DNA of 64,000 bases, from positions 61,527,121-61,591,120 of the forward strand of contig JBOZIK010000001.1 of NCBI GenBank assembly GCA_051453625.1. Direction: 5' to 3'. Each line of letters opens with the position of its first letter. Positions within the stretch are counted from its first letter, which is position 1. Position numbers and translations under genes: made by a program. This document shows, in pieces, positions 1-11,539 of the stretch. Under the pieces are notes generated by a model that saw nothing but the letters and a program-made list of their open reading frames with translations, ran no database searches and had not been told where the DNA came from. The stretch is from Welwitschia mirabilis. Taxonomy: Eukaryota; Gnetophyta; Gnetopsida; Welwitschiales.

Positions 1-770
1 TAGATATCAAAAACTAATTAATTGATACACACACTAACATATTCATAAGCCTCCTACTTAAGCACATCACCATAAAATGAATGATTGCCATGAACATACA
101 AAAAATTAGAAAATATAGCAATGATATCGTAGAAAATAATAATGTGTATGCATAATGCGAGATAATGATACTAATGTGATAAACTTAAATAGTAATAATC
201 TCAAAAAAATGATGCATGTATTAGTGTAATCAACAAGTACAAGAGTAAATATAGAATTTTTTCCTTTAGATGATCTGAAAAAACATAACTACAAGAAAAC
301 TCTGTGAGTGTTCTACTGTTCTCTTATAAGATAAAGTCGATGAATTTTATTCAAATAACTAGAAATCATATTTAAATAACTCATCATAAATATGTATTAT
401 GAAAGATCAAAACATGATCCTTTAAATTTTAAATTTTCTTACTCAATATTGAGAAGAATGCTCAGAAAGGTGTTCTTCCCCCTTCCCTTCCCTCACAAGT
501 TAAGTAAGATGTCTTAGATTGCCCTGAATGAAAAGGAGGACTATAATCTTGGCTATTGTTAGGATGATAAACATGGAATGACAGAGATCAGAAAAGCTAT
601 TTGAAAAGAAAGAAAAAACCAGACAAAGCTAAAAGTAAGTAAGAACACGAAAATAGGAGAAAAGTAGAAAGAATGTGAAGAAATATCCTTAAGAAAACAT
701 GTTCAGGGTGGAAACAGACTCATGAAAAAAGGGTGTGAAATAGAAGAAAATGCATTAATAGAAAGGAACA

Positions 771-1003
771 ATGCTCAAAAACTCCTTAGATGTGCCTGAA
801 CTCATGAACAATAAGGAATTAGAATTCATTAGATCATGGTAACCTGTTAAAAATAGAATAACAATCCTCTATAGAGATTATGGAAAAACATCAACAAGAA
901 ACTATGAAATGATTAGATCCATGATATTATGCTAAAAAAGTATTGGAAATGACTTGGAAAAATCTAATAAAATAATCGAAGAAAAACAAACTAAAAATGG
1001 ATA
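771..1003 (+). other. Unidentified coding-like stretch
   Basis: One plus-strand frame reads for about 77 codons from an ATG with only two internal TAA stops. It contains stretches such as LDVPELMNNKELEFIRSW and TILYRDYGKTSTRNYEMIRS, which look protein-like rather than random for such AT-rich DNA. I do not recognise the family. It could be a decayed piece of a transposon gag, or chance. It runs into the contig-end duplication beside the gap at 1082. Confidence 0.2.
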
Positions 1004-1283
1004 GCTAGGAACATAAAGAAGATTGCTTACTTATCTTAAATTCTAACCTAATAAATTCCCTTAGCAATAATCATAAAATTANNNNNNNNNNNNNNNNNNN
1101 NNNNNNNNNNNNNNNNNNNNNNNNNNNNNNNNNNNNNNNNNNNNNNNNNNNNNNNNNNNNNNNNNNNNNNNNNNNNNNNNNAGAAAAACAAACTAAAAAT
1201 GGATAGCTAGGAACATAAATAAGATTGCTTACTTATCTTAAATTCTAACCTAATAAATTTCATTGGTAACAATCATAAAATCA
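980..1283. repeat. Near-identical 100-bp sequences on both sides of a gap
   Basis: The sequence at 980-1081 is repeated almost unchanged at 1182-1283, directly across the 100-N gap. Both copies start at AGAAAAACAAACTAAAAATG and differ at only a few bases, mostly near the end (CCCTTAGCAATAA against TTCATTGGTAACAA). This is the pattern of two contig ends, or two haplotypes, placed next to each other without merging. A real short tandem duplication is the alternative. Confidence 0.8.
1082..1181. other. Assembly gap, 100 N
   Basis: Exactly 100 N, the usual placeholder for a gap of unknown size. The flanks overlap in sequence. Confidence 0.99.
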
Positions 1284-2249
1284 CTTGATAAAAGATGTAT
1301 GATAGTATGTAAAAAATCATAAAGTACCACTCAAATAGGCAGTGATTATGACGATGTCAAGTATGGTTAACGTTATAAAACAATGAATGTTATCAAACAA
1401 TGAATGATAAGATAAAAAGCTATTAAAATAAGAACTTACAAGCTATCATTTCAAAACGACACTAGAATTTAAAAAAGTAAAGTGATCATGTGGAAGTACT
1501 ATAAATAAATAAAATGAGTCTAAAAAACAAGCAATACCTATAATGATACTAGGGACATTATGATATTATAACCTGTAAGTATAATTTTATTATACCATAA
1601 TGAGGGGAGTGCAACCACTGTCAGAGGAGTAAGGACCCATACAGCATGACCAACTAACCCCCAAGTGGAGTTCTCACAGCTATCATATCGCACTACCAAA
1701 GGCCTCTCTTAAGAAAAGTTGCCTTAGTGCACTTACAATAGGATATTATGAGGATCATGTTTTAGTTTAGATCTAAAAGAACATGTTTTTTTTTTTGGTT
1801 AGTGACATTTCACATGATCAAGTACTTATAAGAATAAAAGTGAAGAAATGAGATGAGTAACAAGAAGAACATGCAAAAATAACTAATTAATCACACCATT
1901 TAAAGAGTATAAAAGACCTAAGGCATCTTCCCTCAAAATGAAGCTCATAGACATACGAATATATAAAGATTGGGTGAATCTAATCTTATTATTAAAATGC
2001 CTAAGTAAAATATTACTAATCATGAAAACTTTATAAAGTAAATACATAAGTTAAGTAAAAGATATTCAAGTGAGAACATGATATCTATCTAAGTAATGAC
2101 TTAAGAAGGAATTTAAAAAATAACAAGAGGAAGGTCCTTTTATTGAGAGGGGCTTTCAAAAAAAGTTCTTCTATCATGTTCAAGGTTTTATTAGAAGATA
2201 ACTTATAAATTTTTAATCTTTTTTCATTAACTTTTTGAATTTCTCTAAT

Positions 2250-3118
2250 GTTTGAATTAGAGATTTTAACTAATCCATTTAAATGTAATTTCTCTATAAG
2301 ATAAGCAACTAATCATTTAGAAGTTAACTTATTATGTAAAAGCTGTACTTGGGTGTTATATAAAAGGACAAGTTAACTAGGTTCGAATTGATTATGAATC
2401 ATAGTTTTGTCATGTATGATCTTGGCTTGGGATTTATGAAGGAGTTGATGATGTAGGGTATGAGTAAGTTTTTTATCTAAATGGTCAAGTTAGGCTAATC
2501 GAGTTTTAAGATTTTCATCTAAGTCTACAAAGTTAAGTTAATGGGTGGATTGACAAGAGTTATAGAAAACATTAACTGACAAGACACAGACTTTTCTGTA
2601 CACAAGTTCATATGGTAAGAAACCTAGAGAATTACACCAAGTAGTAAGGTAAGTCCAAAGAATATAATTAAGTTTAGAGGATCATGTTTTCTTATTAAAA
2701 GAGACTAATTTTTGGAGCATCTTTTTAATTTTCATATTTGTGTTCTTGACTTGGTCATTAGTTTAAGGATGATAAGCACATGCAATTATATGTTCAATAC
2801 TAATGGATAAAAGAAGTTTTTGAAAAAGGTGGTTAATGAAATTAGTTCTTTGATTGCTAATGATGGTTCATGAAAAATCAAAATATTAAAATATATGAGT
2901 TTGAACAAAACGGAAAATGGTTTAAACATCATTTTTGGTAGTACAAATAACTTATACCCACTTAGTAACATAATTGACAGCTACTAGGATATAATGTTTG
3001 TCATGAAAAGGTGGTTTAATCAGGCCTACAAAGTCAATTCTTCAATAATTAAAAGATTCACATTCAAGTATGGGTTTAAGGGATATATCTTGAAAAAAAG
3101 TTAGGCTACCATAACGTT
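2250..3118 (-). pseudogene. Gypsy integrase core and C-terminal region (element 1)
   Basis: Integrase inserts the cDNA into the host chromosome. Reading down the minus strand, the pieces are: RIDFVGLIKPP (first catalytic Asp kept) near 3030; LVAVNYVTKWV near 2965; IISNQRTNFINHLFQ near 2850, where the second catalytic Asp has become Asn; AYHP-stop-TNDQ near 2765, where the usual Gln codon is TAA; then the C-terminal LGFLPYELVY and VLLYNTQVQLLHNKL segments that follow the core in this family. Several frameshifts and stops are present. The upstream part is cut by the N gap at 3121. The identification rests on motif order and spacing and is firm at family level. Confidence 0.85.
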
Positions 3119-3120
3119 GA

Positions 3121-3750
3121 NNNNNNNNNNNNNNNNNNNNNNNNNNNNNNNNNNNNNNNNNNNNNNNNNNNNNNNNNNNNNNNNNNNNNNNNNNNNNNNN
3201 NNNNNNNNNNNNNNNNNNNNNNNNNNNNNNNNNNNNNNNNNNNNNNNNNNNNNNNNNNNNNNNNNNNNNNNNNNNNNNNNNNNNNNNNNNNNNNNNNNNN
3301 NNNNNNNNNNNNNNNNNNNNNNNNNNNNNNNNNNNNNNNNNNNNNNNNNNNNNNNNNNNNNNNNNNNNNNNNNNNNNNNNNNNNNNNNNNNNNNNNNNNN
3401 NNNNNNNNNNNNNNNNNNNNNNNNNNNNNNNNNNNNNNNNNNNNNNNNNNNNNNNNNNNNNNNNNNNNNNNNNNNNNNNNNNNNNNNNNNNNNNNNNNNN
3501 NNNNNNNNNNNNNNNNNNNNNNNNNNNNNNNNNNNNNNNNNNNNNNNNNNNNNNNNNNNNNNNNNNNNNNNNNNNNNNNNNNNNNNNNNNNNNNNNNNNN
3601 NNNNNNNNNNNNNNNNNNNNNNNNNNNNNNNNNNNNNNNNNNNNNNNNNNNNNNNNNNNNNNNNNNNNNNNNNNNNNNNNNNNNNNNNNNNNNNNNNNNN
3701 NNNNNNNNNNNNNNNNNNNNNNNNNNNNNNNNNNNNNNNNNNNNNNNNNN
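3121..3750. other. Assembly gap, 630 N
   Basis: A sized gap inside the integrase gene of element 1. Any reading frame across it is meaningless. Confidence 0.99.
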
Positions 3751-4025
3751 TCCTCATATACCCTATTATTATAAAGTTTTAGGATTTCTAGACTTTCCCA
3801 CTCAGAAACTCACTTACACATGATTTGATCTTTGCATTTTTTATAAAATGGGGTTCATTCCACTCATAGTCACTAATCCTATGGAGAAAAGATTTGCATT
3901 GGTTATGGATTCAATGCTAAGGTATCTTCATAATAACAAGGTAGTTCATGATATCAGCATATCAAGGACTAGGATGAGTAGAATAGATGGCATAAAGTTT
4001 CTCACTCGTAAAGAGTTATTTATTT
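3751..4025 (-). pseudogene. RNase H/integrase linker of element 1
   Basis: This island between two gaps reads on the minus strand as DYEWNEPHFIKNAKIKSCV, which resembles the gypsy sequence just before the integrase zinc-binding region (an aromatic-W-[DN]-EP-[YH] word followed by a short run ending in RRCV-like residues). Position fits, since RT lies at higher and the integrase core at lower coordinates. A plus-strand open frame over the same bases appears to be a shadow extended by N. Confidence 0.5.
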
Positions 4026-4597
4026 NNNNNNNNNNNNNNNNNNNNNNNNNNNNNNNNNNNNNNNNNNNNNNNNNNNNNNNNNNNNNNNNNNNNNNNNNNN
4101 NNNNNNNNNNNNNNNNNNNNNNNNNNNNNNNNNNNNNNNNNNNNNNNNNNNNNNNNNNNNNNNNNNNNNNNNNNNNNNNNNNNNNNNNNNNNNNNNNNNN
4201 NNNNNNNNNNNNNNNNNNNNNNNNNNNNNNNNNNNNNNNNNNNNNNNNNNNNNNNNNNNNNNNNNNNNNNNNNNNNNNNNNNNNNNNNNNNNNNNNNNNN
4301 NNNNNNNNNNNNNNNNNNNNNNNNNNNNNNNNNNNNNNNNNNNNNNNNNNNNNNNNNNNNNNNNNNNNNNNNNNNNNNNNNNNNNNNNNNNNNNNNNNNN
4401 NNNNNNNNNNNNNNNNNNNNNNNNNNNNNNNNNNNNNNNNNNNNNNNNNNNNNNNNNNNNNNNNNNNNNNNNNNNNNNNNNNNNNNNNNNNNNNNNNNNN
4501 NNNNNNNNNNNNNNNNNNNNNNNNNNNNNNNNNNNNNNNNNNNNNNNNNNNNNNNNNNNNNNNNNNNNNNNNNNNNNNNNNNNNNNNNNNNNNNNNN
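4026..4597. other. Assembly gap, 572 N
   Basis: A sized gap at the place where RNase H of element 1 should lie. Confidence 0.99.
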
Positions 4598-4599
4598 TC

Positions 4600-5460
4600 A
4601 TAAATAAAATGACAATAGAAATCAGCATAACCAAGGAATTATCTAACTTGTTTGACATTAGTTGGAGGGATAAGGTCTTTAATGATATCAATTTTTTTTA
4701 GGGTTCATCTCAACCCATTCCTTCAAAATGTAATATCCTAAAACAATTCCATGGTTGACAAGGAGAAAACTTTTTTCCTAACTTAAATGTTAGCCACTTT
4801 CTATACATCAATCTAAAACTTTCTCTAATCTTTCTATGTTTATTCAAAAATTTCACCAAATATGGAGAAGTCATCCATAAATATTTGAATAGGATCCTCT
4901 ATCATGTCAGAAAAGTTTCCTATCATTACTCGTTGGAATGTCCTAGGAGCATTGTAAAGTCCAAAGGACATTTATCTAAAGGCAAAGGTTTTATAGGATG
5001 AGGTAAAGATTATTTTGGCTTGGTCCTTACTTACCATGCAAATTTAATTATAGCCATTATACCCATCAAGTAAATAGTAGTAGGAATAACCTTGGATTCT
5101 ATCAAGTACTATCAATTCACATTCTCCATTCCACCCCCTTCCCCCTATCAAAGGGCTAATTCACTCACTATTAAATATAGCATATATGATTCTTGCATCC
5201 ATAAGATTAATGATTTCATATTTAACTATTTATTTAAGGGATAGGTTGATCCTTATTTAGGGTTTTCTAACAGGTTTAACATTATCTTCAAGGTAAATCT
5301 TGTGTTAAACTATGAAAAGAGGAATGGCAGCTAAGTTGCTATGGGTCCAAGTAAAGACATTTTCTTTAGAAGTTAAGAGTAAGATTAGGTTTGATTCTTG
5401 TTGAGGGGTAAGGAGATCACTTATTATCAAGGGTTTCTATAGATTATCAGATAGAAAAAT
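4600..5460 (-). pseudogene. Gypsy reverse transcriptase (element 1)
   Basis: RT copies the element RNA into DNA. From the 5' side on the minus strand: KENVFTWTHSNLAA and HKIYLEDNVKPVRKP (the linker before RT), DARIIYAIFNSE, then YYLLDGYNGYN, TFAFR-stop-MSFGLYNAPRTFQRV, and the catalytic box IFMDDFSIFG with FMDD intact at 4870-4881. The C-terminal IIKDLIPPTNVKQVR and FLGYADFYCHFI follow at about 4690-4600. The box GYNGYN and the phrase after FMDD are typical of Athila-like RT. Trp and Arg codons have become stops at several places, and part of the N-terminal palm is scrambled around 5150. Confidence 0.88.
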
Positions 5461-5699
5461 ATATTTTAAACCTTGGAATAATTTCTTTAGTTCTAGGTTG
5501 AGATTTTTATCTATAGTCTTGTAAAAAACTTTTCTACTGAGTGAATATGTTGAGTTTCTTCCCAGTTAACATATTATTCATCCTAAGACTTAAGACAATG
5601 TGTTTTAATTAGATCATCATATAAAGTTCGTTCATGTAACATGATCAATCTCTCCTTAATTATTCAATATTTTAAAAACAAGGTTGGTTTTAATTCATC

Positions 5700-6300
5700 T
5701 TCTAAGTTAAACTCATTTCCAGTGTTCTTTTCAGTAGCATCAAATGCTCGAATGGTAAAATTTTATTGCCTATGTAACATCCCATCATCCCAGTCTATGT
5801 GTCTATTATGTAGTGGATAGGTGCACAAAAATACTCTTTCTAAGAATAGTGAATAACCTCCATCATGTTCTATCTCAATGATGATAACATCTATTGGGTA
5901 AAAGGATTCCTCAATTTGGATGACTAGATCCTTGATAGTCCATAATGGTTTCTTGATTGAAGTATTAACCAATTCCAAGATAATTTGTATAGGTTCTATT
6001 CTTTTTTTCAATCCAAATCTCTTACATATGTGAAAAGACATGATGTTTACACTGGCTCACAGTTGTAGCTCTAGTGTTTTTGAATTTAGAACACTTTTTT
6101 ATGACTAAGTTGGAAATAGATTGAGCAAGAAAAACTTTGCCAGGAATGGTATGTTTTTGTTTTCTTCTCACTAGATCCTTCCATAACTTATAATATTTAG
6201 GGCTTTCTTGTAAGAGTTTCCAAAAAGGCAAGTTGATGTTTACCTCTTACATTAAGGTTTTCAAGTGTTCATCGAAGGCAGAATTTTTATTTAACTAATC
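5700..6300 (-). pseudogene. Gypsy protease and upstream linker (element 1)
   Basis: The retropepsin-like protease cuts the Gag-Pol polyprotein. The linker LPFWKLLQESPKYYKLWKDL (6230-6170) matches the segment that precedes protease in plant gypsy elements. The protease itself reads ASVNIMSFHICKRFGL, then ILELVNTSIKKPLWTIKDLV and SFYPIDVIIIE. At the active site, where D-L-G-A is expected, the frame reads Q-L-stop-A, so the catalytic Asp and the Gly are lost. A frameshift near 6045 and a short deletion separate the two parts. Confidence 0.8.
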
Positions 6301-6659
6301 AAGCTAAGAAGTAGATGGTTTTTCTTGTTTGTTTTATTGTGAATAATTTTTAGTGGAGGTTTTAGTTTGTGATGTTGATGGAAAGTTATATGAGTCCAAA
6401 ATTTATACATCATCTTCTTCATTCAATTAATTTTCTGTGGAAGTTAAAACCTTGTGGGTAGGAGGTGTTGTATCATTTTCACTTCTTGTTACTACTTTCA
6501 AATCTTTGTTGACTTCATTTGGGTTGGATAAAGGTTGAGATGTAAGAGACCCTTGTGGTCTTTAATTGGCAAGCATTATTTATTGGAGCACATTCACTAA
6601 GCTTTCAATGTTACTATTAGTCTTTTCTTGCACCTTTCTCATTTCTTCTATAGATTCTC

Positions 6660-7771
6660 CGAGTGGATCATTCTGATTTGTTAAAAATTAGGTTGAAATT
6701 TGAAATTTATAAATCTATTTTCAAAAGGTTTTCATTATACTTGTCCACCTAATATTTGTTGAAATTGTGATTGGATTTTAAAGTTAGGAATTTTTTGATT
6801 GGATGCACAAATTTCCTCAAACATATTTTTCTTACAAGTTGGTAACAAAGGATACTCTTTAGTTGGATGAGAGTTGTCTTCACAAATTTCACAAGTTGAA
6901 CTTGAGTTTTCATCTTTTACTACTTTTTCATCAACTATCAATTATGTATACTTATCTAAAGTGCTATTAAAATATTTAATTAACTTGGCTGAGTTACCTA
7001 TCTTTTTTTCCTTAGTATGTTTAACCTCCTTTAAATCTTTTATGATTTGGCCTATAGTTGGTTTTTTTTTGGTGGGTTTAGGCTAATTTTGGCTTATGTC
7101 TATTAGGTTTTCCAACAAACTCCTCGCATCTTCTAAGATTAAGTTCAACAAGTTGCCTCTATAAGAAAAGTCTACAAGTTCTTTAGTTTGACAATTCAAT
7201 TCACTATAGAAATAATTGACTAATTCATTTTTATAGATTCCATTAATAGGGTTAAAATGGCTAGCTATGATAAAATGTTCATAAGCCATGCCATGATCCT
7301 CATGAGGTTGTTGTTGAAATTTGAACACTTCCTTTCTTCTTTTTCTCATGGAACCTTCACTAAAAAATTGTTTGATAAAAACCTCTTTTACTTAACTCCA
7401 TGATTTAAGAATCTTATGTGGAATTTAAGATAAATTTCTGCCCTTTCTCTAAGTGTTACTAGAAAAATAATCATATAGGTATGATTACTAATACATTTAT
7501 TTTCATTCCTTGAGGTAAGTATAAGTTATTCAATGTCATCTAGATGTTGAAAAGGGTCTTCCTTAGGTTTCCCTAAAAAAGTTGGATAAGCACTTAATTT
7601 TCTTAACTCTACATCATTACTGAGGGGTAAATCAAAGGGATTTTGAATTTTACATTTTTTATTAGCAATTAAATATCTAATAGTAATGTTTTCATTTGAA
7701 GTAGAAGTTCCTATTATGATTGGAGTACTACATGAAGTAACTTACTTTTAATTTTGCAATGATTTTGACAT
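6660..7771 (-). pseudogene. Gypsy gag (element 1)
   Basis: Gag forms the virus-like particle. The frame can start at the ATG at 7771 (MSKSLQN). It shows EDPFQHLDDIE near 7560, the conserved core around EVFKFQQQPHEDHGMAYEHF and YKNELVNYFYSEL (7349-7180), DARSLLENL, and a zinc knuckle at 6852-6893 reading CEICEDNSHPTKEY, where the last Cys of CX2CX4HX4C is Tyr. The core matches the retrotransposon gag family in residue order and spacing. Stops occur at several places between 7380 and 7560. Downstream the frame continues as a low-complexity linker toward protease. Confidence 0.85.
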
Positions 7772-8769
7772 ATTTGAAGAAGAAATAATACAATATACTT
7801 CTATGCTATAATTTTCCTTTACAAAATATGATTTTAAAATAATAAAAGTAAAAAAATCTCTTCTTTAATTCTTGGAATTTACGTACCTAGTGTGTGTGTA
7901 CTTGAATTTTGCTCATAGTCAAATAATCCTTCTTTGATGTTTTTTCCAATCAAATTCTACTCTCTCTAATATTTTGTCTTTCTACCAGAATTTACCATGT
8001 TCCTGCATGATTAAATAGCAAATAAAAGTTGAAATAAAAAACAACAAACTATTATCCTAGCTATTGTGGGAATAACAAGAAGAATGACAATCACAACAAT
8101 AAAAAATCAAACTTAGATAAAATTACCAAAAATGAAAATTTGGGTTGCTGTCTTGATTATCATGGGAACGATAGATAAGATGATAGTATTTTTATCACTA
8201 ATTTAAAAATAAAAAGAAAATTTGTAAAAAATAAAATAAATTTAAAAATTTAGAACTATCATTCCCACTTTTGTTGGGACGACAAAGAGGATGACAAGGA
8301 TCCTAAAAACTATAGAAAATGAAAATTGCTAAAATAAATCTATTGAAGCTATGCTAAAAATACAATACCATTTTAAATAAATGACTGGAATAAGAATTCA
8401 AGGTACTTATTTGAATAGTAACAATTCTCTAGCTTCCTGTAGCATTTTTCAAAAATGGTGCTAAAATGTTGTGCTATAAATTTATATAATCCTTAAGTCT
8501 TTTAAGCAACTTATAAATCAAAATACTTACAGAAAAACACACACTAGTGTAAATGAAAGTTAACTTAAATGTCGTAATTTATTGAAGGCACTAATATTAG
8601 AGTTAGAGAATTAATTTCCAAGAGTATTTTTGATATTTTATCCTTTAATAAATGAAAGTAAACAACAATGCAAAATGTAATGTAAGATAAATGGAGATGA
8701 AATGCAATGGATGAAATGTGAATAAAATGAGTTCTATTGGATCCTAATTCTGCTATCACAAGATCTAGA

Positions 8770-9015
8770 TCTCTATAATTAAAATAAATGAAGAAGAGTT
8801 TATTACTTATTCTTAATTAATGTAAACTATAAGATATGCCAANNNNNNNNNNNNNNNNNNNNNNNNNNNNNNNNNNNNNNNNNNNNNNNNNNNNNNNNNN
8901 NNNNNNNNNNNNNNNNNNNNNNNNNNNNNNNNNNNNNNNNNNTCTCTATAATTAAAATAAATTAAGAAGAGTTTATCACTTATTATTAATTAATGTAAAC
9001 TATAAGATATGCCAA
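8770..9015. repeat. Near-identical 73-bp sequences on both sides of a gap
   Basis: The 73 bases 8770-8842 recur at 8943-9015 right across the 100-N gap. Both begin TCTCTATAATTAAAATAAAT and differ at only a few positions. As at 1082, this suggests overlapping contig ends or haplotypes not merged. Confidence 0.85.
8843..8942. other. Assembly gap, 100 N
   Basis: Placeholder gap of unknown true size. Its flanks duplicate each other, so the true gap may be zero or negative. Confidence 0.99.
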
Positions 9016-9869
9016 ATAGAATAGGGAATGAAAATGTAAAATTGAAATGAAATAGTAATGCAAATCTAAAATAACAGAATCAACCTTAACAAAGGTTACC
9101 CTTATGACCTAAATAAATTATAGAACTATCACTAAACTATAACCAACTTAAATCATAAGGGACATAAACACAATTGTAGTAAAAATATTATTTGAATTGA
9201 TCATAAAACTTTTACATCCACTTACAATAAAGTAGTGGCATTTCAATGGAGGATACTCAATCCAACACTAAGGGTAACTTCTCTCTGTAGCTATTAATGG
9301 TTCTTTTGTCCTTTAGTCTTCTTTCACAGAACATCGAGTACAAAAATATGCTAATAGAAGTAAATAAAATGGATGGTATTTATAGTTTTACATTAAAGTT
9401 CTAGAAGCTTAACCCTCGAAGTTAGAGAAGAAACCCTAGTAGCTCAAATGGGTTGCATGACCTCATTACAAAGATAATTCTTTTTAACTATAGAAAAACA
9501 GATGTTGTCTTGACTATTATGGGGATGACAATAGGGACATCACTCCATGTAAAAAGGTAGTCCATCAGTTTCAAGTCCTGCAGTCAACTCTGCAGCCTCC
9601 ATCCATGTCAGCAATGCTATTGTCCTAGCTGTCATGTAGACGACAGAGGAAATACTAGTCTCAATCTCAAAATGGAATCAATCTTTTGAATGGTAAATAA
9701 TTCTTTCAAAGTATAAAATATTATAATAAGCCTGAGAATCCTTTAAATATGTTAAGAATCATATTCCTACAAAATCACTTAAAATACACCATCAAATTTC
9801 TACAAATTAGCATCGCAATAATGATCCTAGTCTATCTTAAGGATCAATCATCCTTTATCTTTTATCTTT

Positions 9870-10700
9870 AACCTTCTTTGATACTACAACTTTAAATTTA
9901 CCATCATTGGAGTCTTATTTATCATCATTTATTAAAACTCCACTATTTAAGATTTATAATTCTAATGGCTATGACGAGGACTTGTTTTATCTTAAGGTTT
10001 TAATCATCCTTTTTCCCTTTCTAGTTATGATGGAATGACTATTCCATATGGCATTTATTATGTGTTATATTAGATTGGATTAATGAGTTACTAATCTTTG
10101 TAGTAGTTGCATAATTGATAATTCACTTTGATCTATGATTGAATTTTCTTTATTTTTACATCTATAATTTAATTAGTATTTTTGATTATGTAATAGTATT
10201 TTTTAATATTTATTTATAATTTTTTTATGGAGTTTAATACTTTATAGGGTTTAGATGATTAATATGTTTCTATATTTTATTCTATTATAGTGTTTCCTTA
10301 TGTTTTATTGTAAGAAGTTATAATTTCATACTTGCACCTTTTTTACATTCAAAATCTCTAATAGAAAAATTTATTACTTTTCTAGGAAACCAAGTTGTAC
10401 TTAGTGAATTATCTCTTACTTGATTAAGGTTTATATAATTAGATTACTTCATGAATAATTATTATAATTCTTAAAAGGATATATTAAATTAATTTAATAC
10501 TTTCTTTAATTACTTTTCAAGTTATCTTTGCACCTAAATCCATCTTTAAAACCTTTACTAGCTCTTATAAGCTTTGAAATATGTCTGTAGTTCTTATGAA
10601 ACAACAATAATTAAGATTTCTTCTACTATAATGTAAGCCTTATTTTTTTATTTAAAACTTCTATCTATACCTTTACTGTTAGGATGCATTTTCCATAAAT
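9870..10700. other. Unassigned DNA beside element 2
   Basis: AT-rich sequence without a frame or motif I can recognise on either strand. By position it should carry the rest of RT, RNase H and integrase of element 2, but none of their usual words (GYSGYNQ, FMDD, AYHPQTN) is visible, which suggests element 2 is truncated. Confidence 0.45.
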
Positions 10701-10759
10701 CAAAATCTATTATATAAGTTAAGGTATAGTAAATATTCCATATAAGAGAAATAATAGTA

Positions 10760-11190
10760 TTAATGATTAGCTAATATTTATAGCATTTGATTAATAAAGG
10801 ATAAAGGAAAGTGGTGTTCATGAATTATGGTATTGAGTATTCTATAGTTAATGCACATTTTCCCTAGTTTTACTCTTATTTTCAATCTTACCTGTACTAA
10901 TTTTAAACTTCTTAGGAACAGTTTGTATAGGACTTTATTAATTAACTATCAAAAATTAGATATGTAATACTAGTATTTAGTATAAAGACATCCTTTATTA
11001 CTACTACTTTCATATGAATATTAACGCTATATTGAGGTTACCTACTAGGCCTAACATTTTCTTCTAAGTAAATTCTATGCATACAACTATTAGGATTAAT
11101 ATCTTTTAAATTAAGAATGATTCATCCTATAGTCTTCTTATGTTGTTTCAGAAAAGAAATTAAAGCTTGCTTTTGTGATATTAAAATTTT
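10760..11190 (-). pseudogene. Athila-like RT N-terminal half (element 2)
   Basis: Minus-strand pieces in order: KQALISFLKQHKKTIG, then a stop where Trp is expected, LKDINPNSCMHRIYLEENVR, PQYSVNIHMKVVVIKDVF, NTSITYLIFDS, SPIQTVPKKFKI and finally CINYRILNTIIHEHHFPLSF followed by INQML. These match the start of the RT palm and the linker before it in Athila-type elements. The catalytic FMDD region is absent, so the gene is cut at about 10760. At least four stops and frame changes are present. Confidence 0.8.
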
Positions 11191-11539
11191 TACATGTATG
11201 ACTAGAGGAAATAAGTTTTTATCTTTTTAGAATTAATATTTCATATCTTCTAGAAGATTTTAATCATAGCATTTGGAATACACTTTACTAGATATTTTTT
11301 TAATGTATATTATAAAATTTTAAATTTAGATCTTCATTTTGATGTTTTATGATTAGATTATGCACACATTTCAATGATAATTATTCATATGGCTTGCATA
11401 ATAAGTATTCCTTAATAAATGATAGAGATCTAGAATTTTCACCTTCATTGACTGTAGTTAATTCTACATATTTGATGTCAACCATGTAGTTTTTCTTCAT
11501 CAAGTTAAAAACTTGTAACTTTGTATTAATAGTATTAAA

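Larger units (their letters stand above)
1..2200. other. Unassigned AT-rich repeat-like DNA
   Basis: I recognise no gene here. The stretch holds short A-rich and T-rich sequence, one gap and one patch at about 1597-1760 that is clearly less AT-rich than its surroundings and resembles a degraded LTR or leader segment. The 3' LTR of the minus-strand gypsy element that starts at 2200 would be expected here, but I could not match this region to the possible 5' LTR near 8467-9870. Confidence 0.5.
2200..8466 (-). mobile_element. Element 1: decayed Ty3/gypsy retrotransposon
   Basis: On the minus strand the order gag (7771 to about 6660), protease linker and protease (6300 to 5700), RT (5460 to 4600), integrase N-terminal part (4025 to 3751) and integrase core (3118 to 2250) is the standard gypsy order gag-PR-RT-RH-IN. 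RNase H is missing because it would fall in the N gap at 4026-4597. RT and integrase motifs are closest to the Athila/Tat branch as I know it. Every domain has stops or frameshifts, so it cannot be autonomous. A possible but weak primer binding site lies at about 8446-8463, where AATGGTGCTAAAAT is an all-transition variant of the AACGGCGCCAAAAT found beside many plant gypsy primer sites. I could not identify a matched LTR pair. Confidence 0.85.
8051..9651. repeat. Five dispersed copies of a ~40-bp motif
   Basis: Copies lie at 8051-8090, 8145-8188, 8255-8300, 9502-9541 and 9613-9651. Shared words are a CTAGCTATTGTGGG-like or TTGATTATCATGGG-like half followed by a GACGACAAAGAGGATGACAA-like half. 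The copies differ from each other mainly by transitions. Three are clustered about 100 bp apart and two are 111 bp apart, and all lie in the same direction. Confidence 0.6.
7772..9870 (-). repeat. Leader and possible 5' LTR of element 1
   Basis: No coding domain is seen. The part up to about 8466 would be the untranslated leader upstream of gag, and 8467 to about 9870 a possible LTR, beginning TGTTGTGCTATAAA on the plus strand. It contains the gap at 8843 and five copies of a short motif described separately. No second LTR copy was found, so the LTR call is tentative. Confidence 0.35.

Noticed and set aside
3117-4603. Long open frames on both strands over the N runs
   Set aside because: They consist mostly of N. 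The real signal on the minus strand is element 1; the plus-strand frame at 3848-4025 is a shadow.
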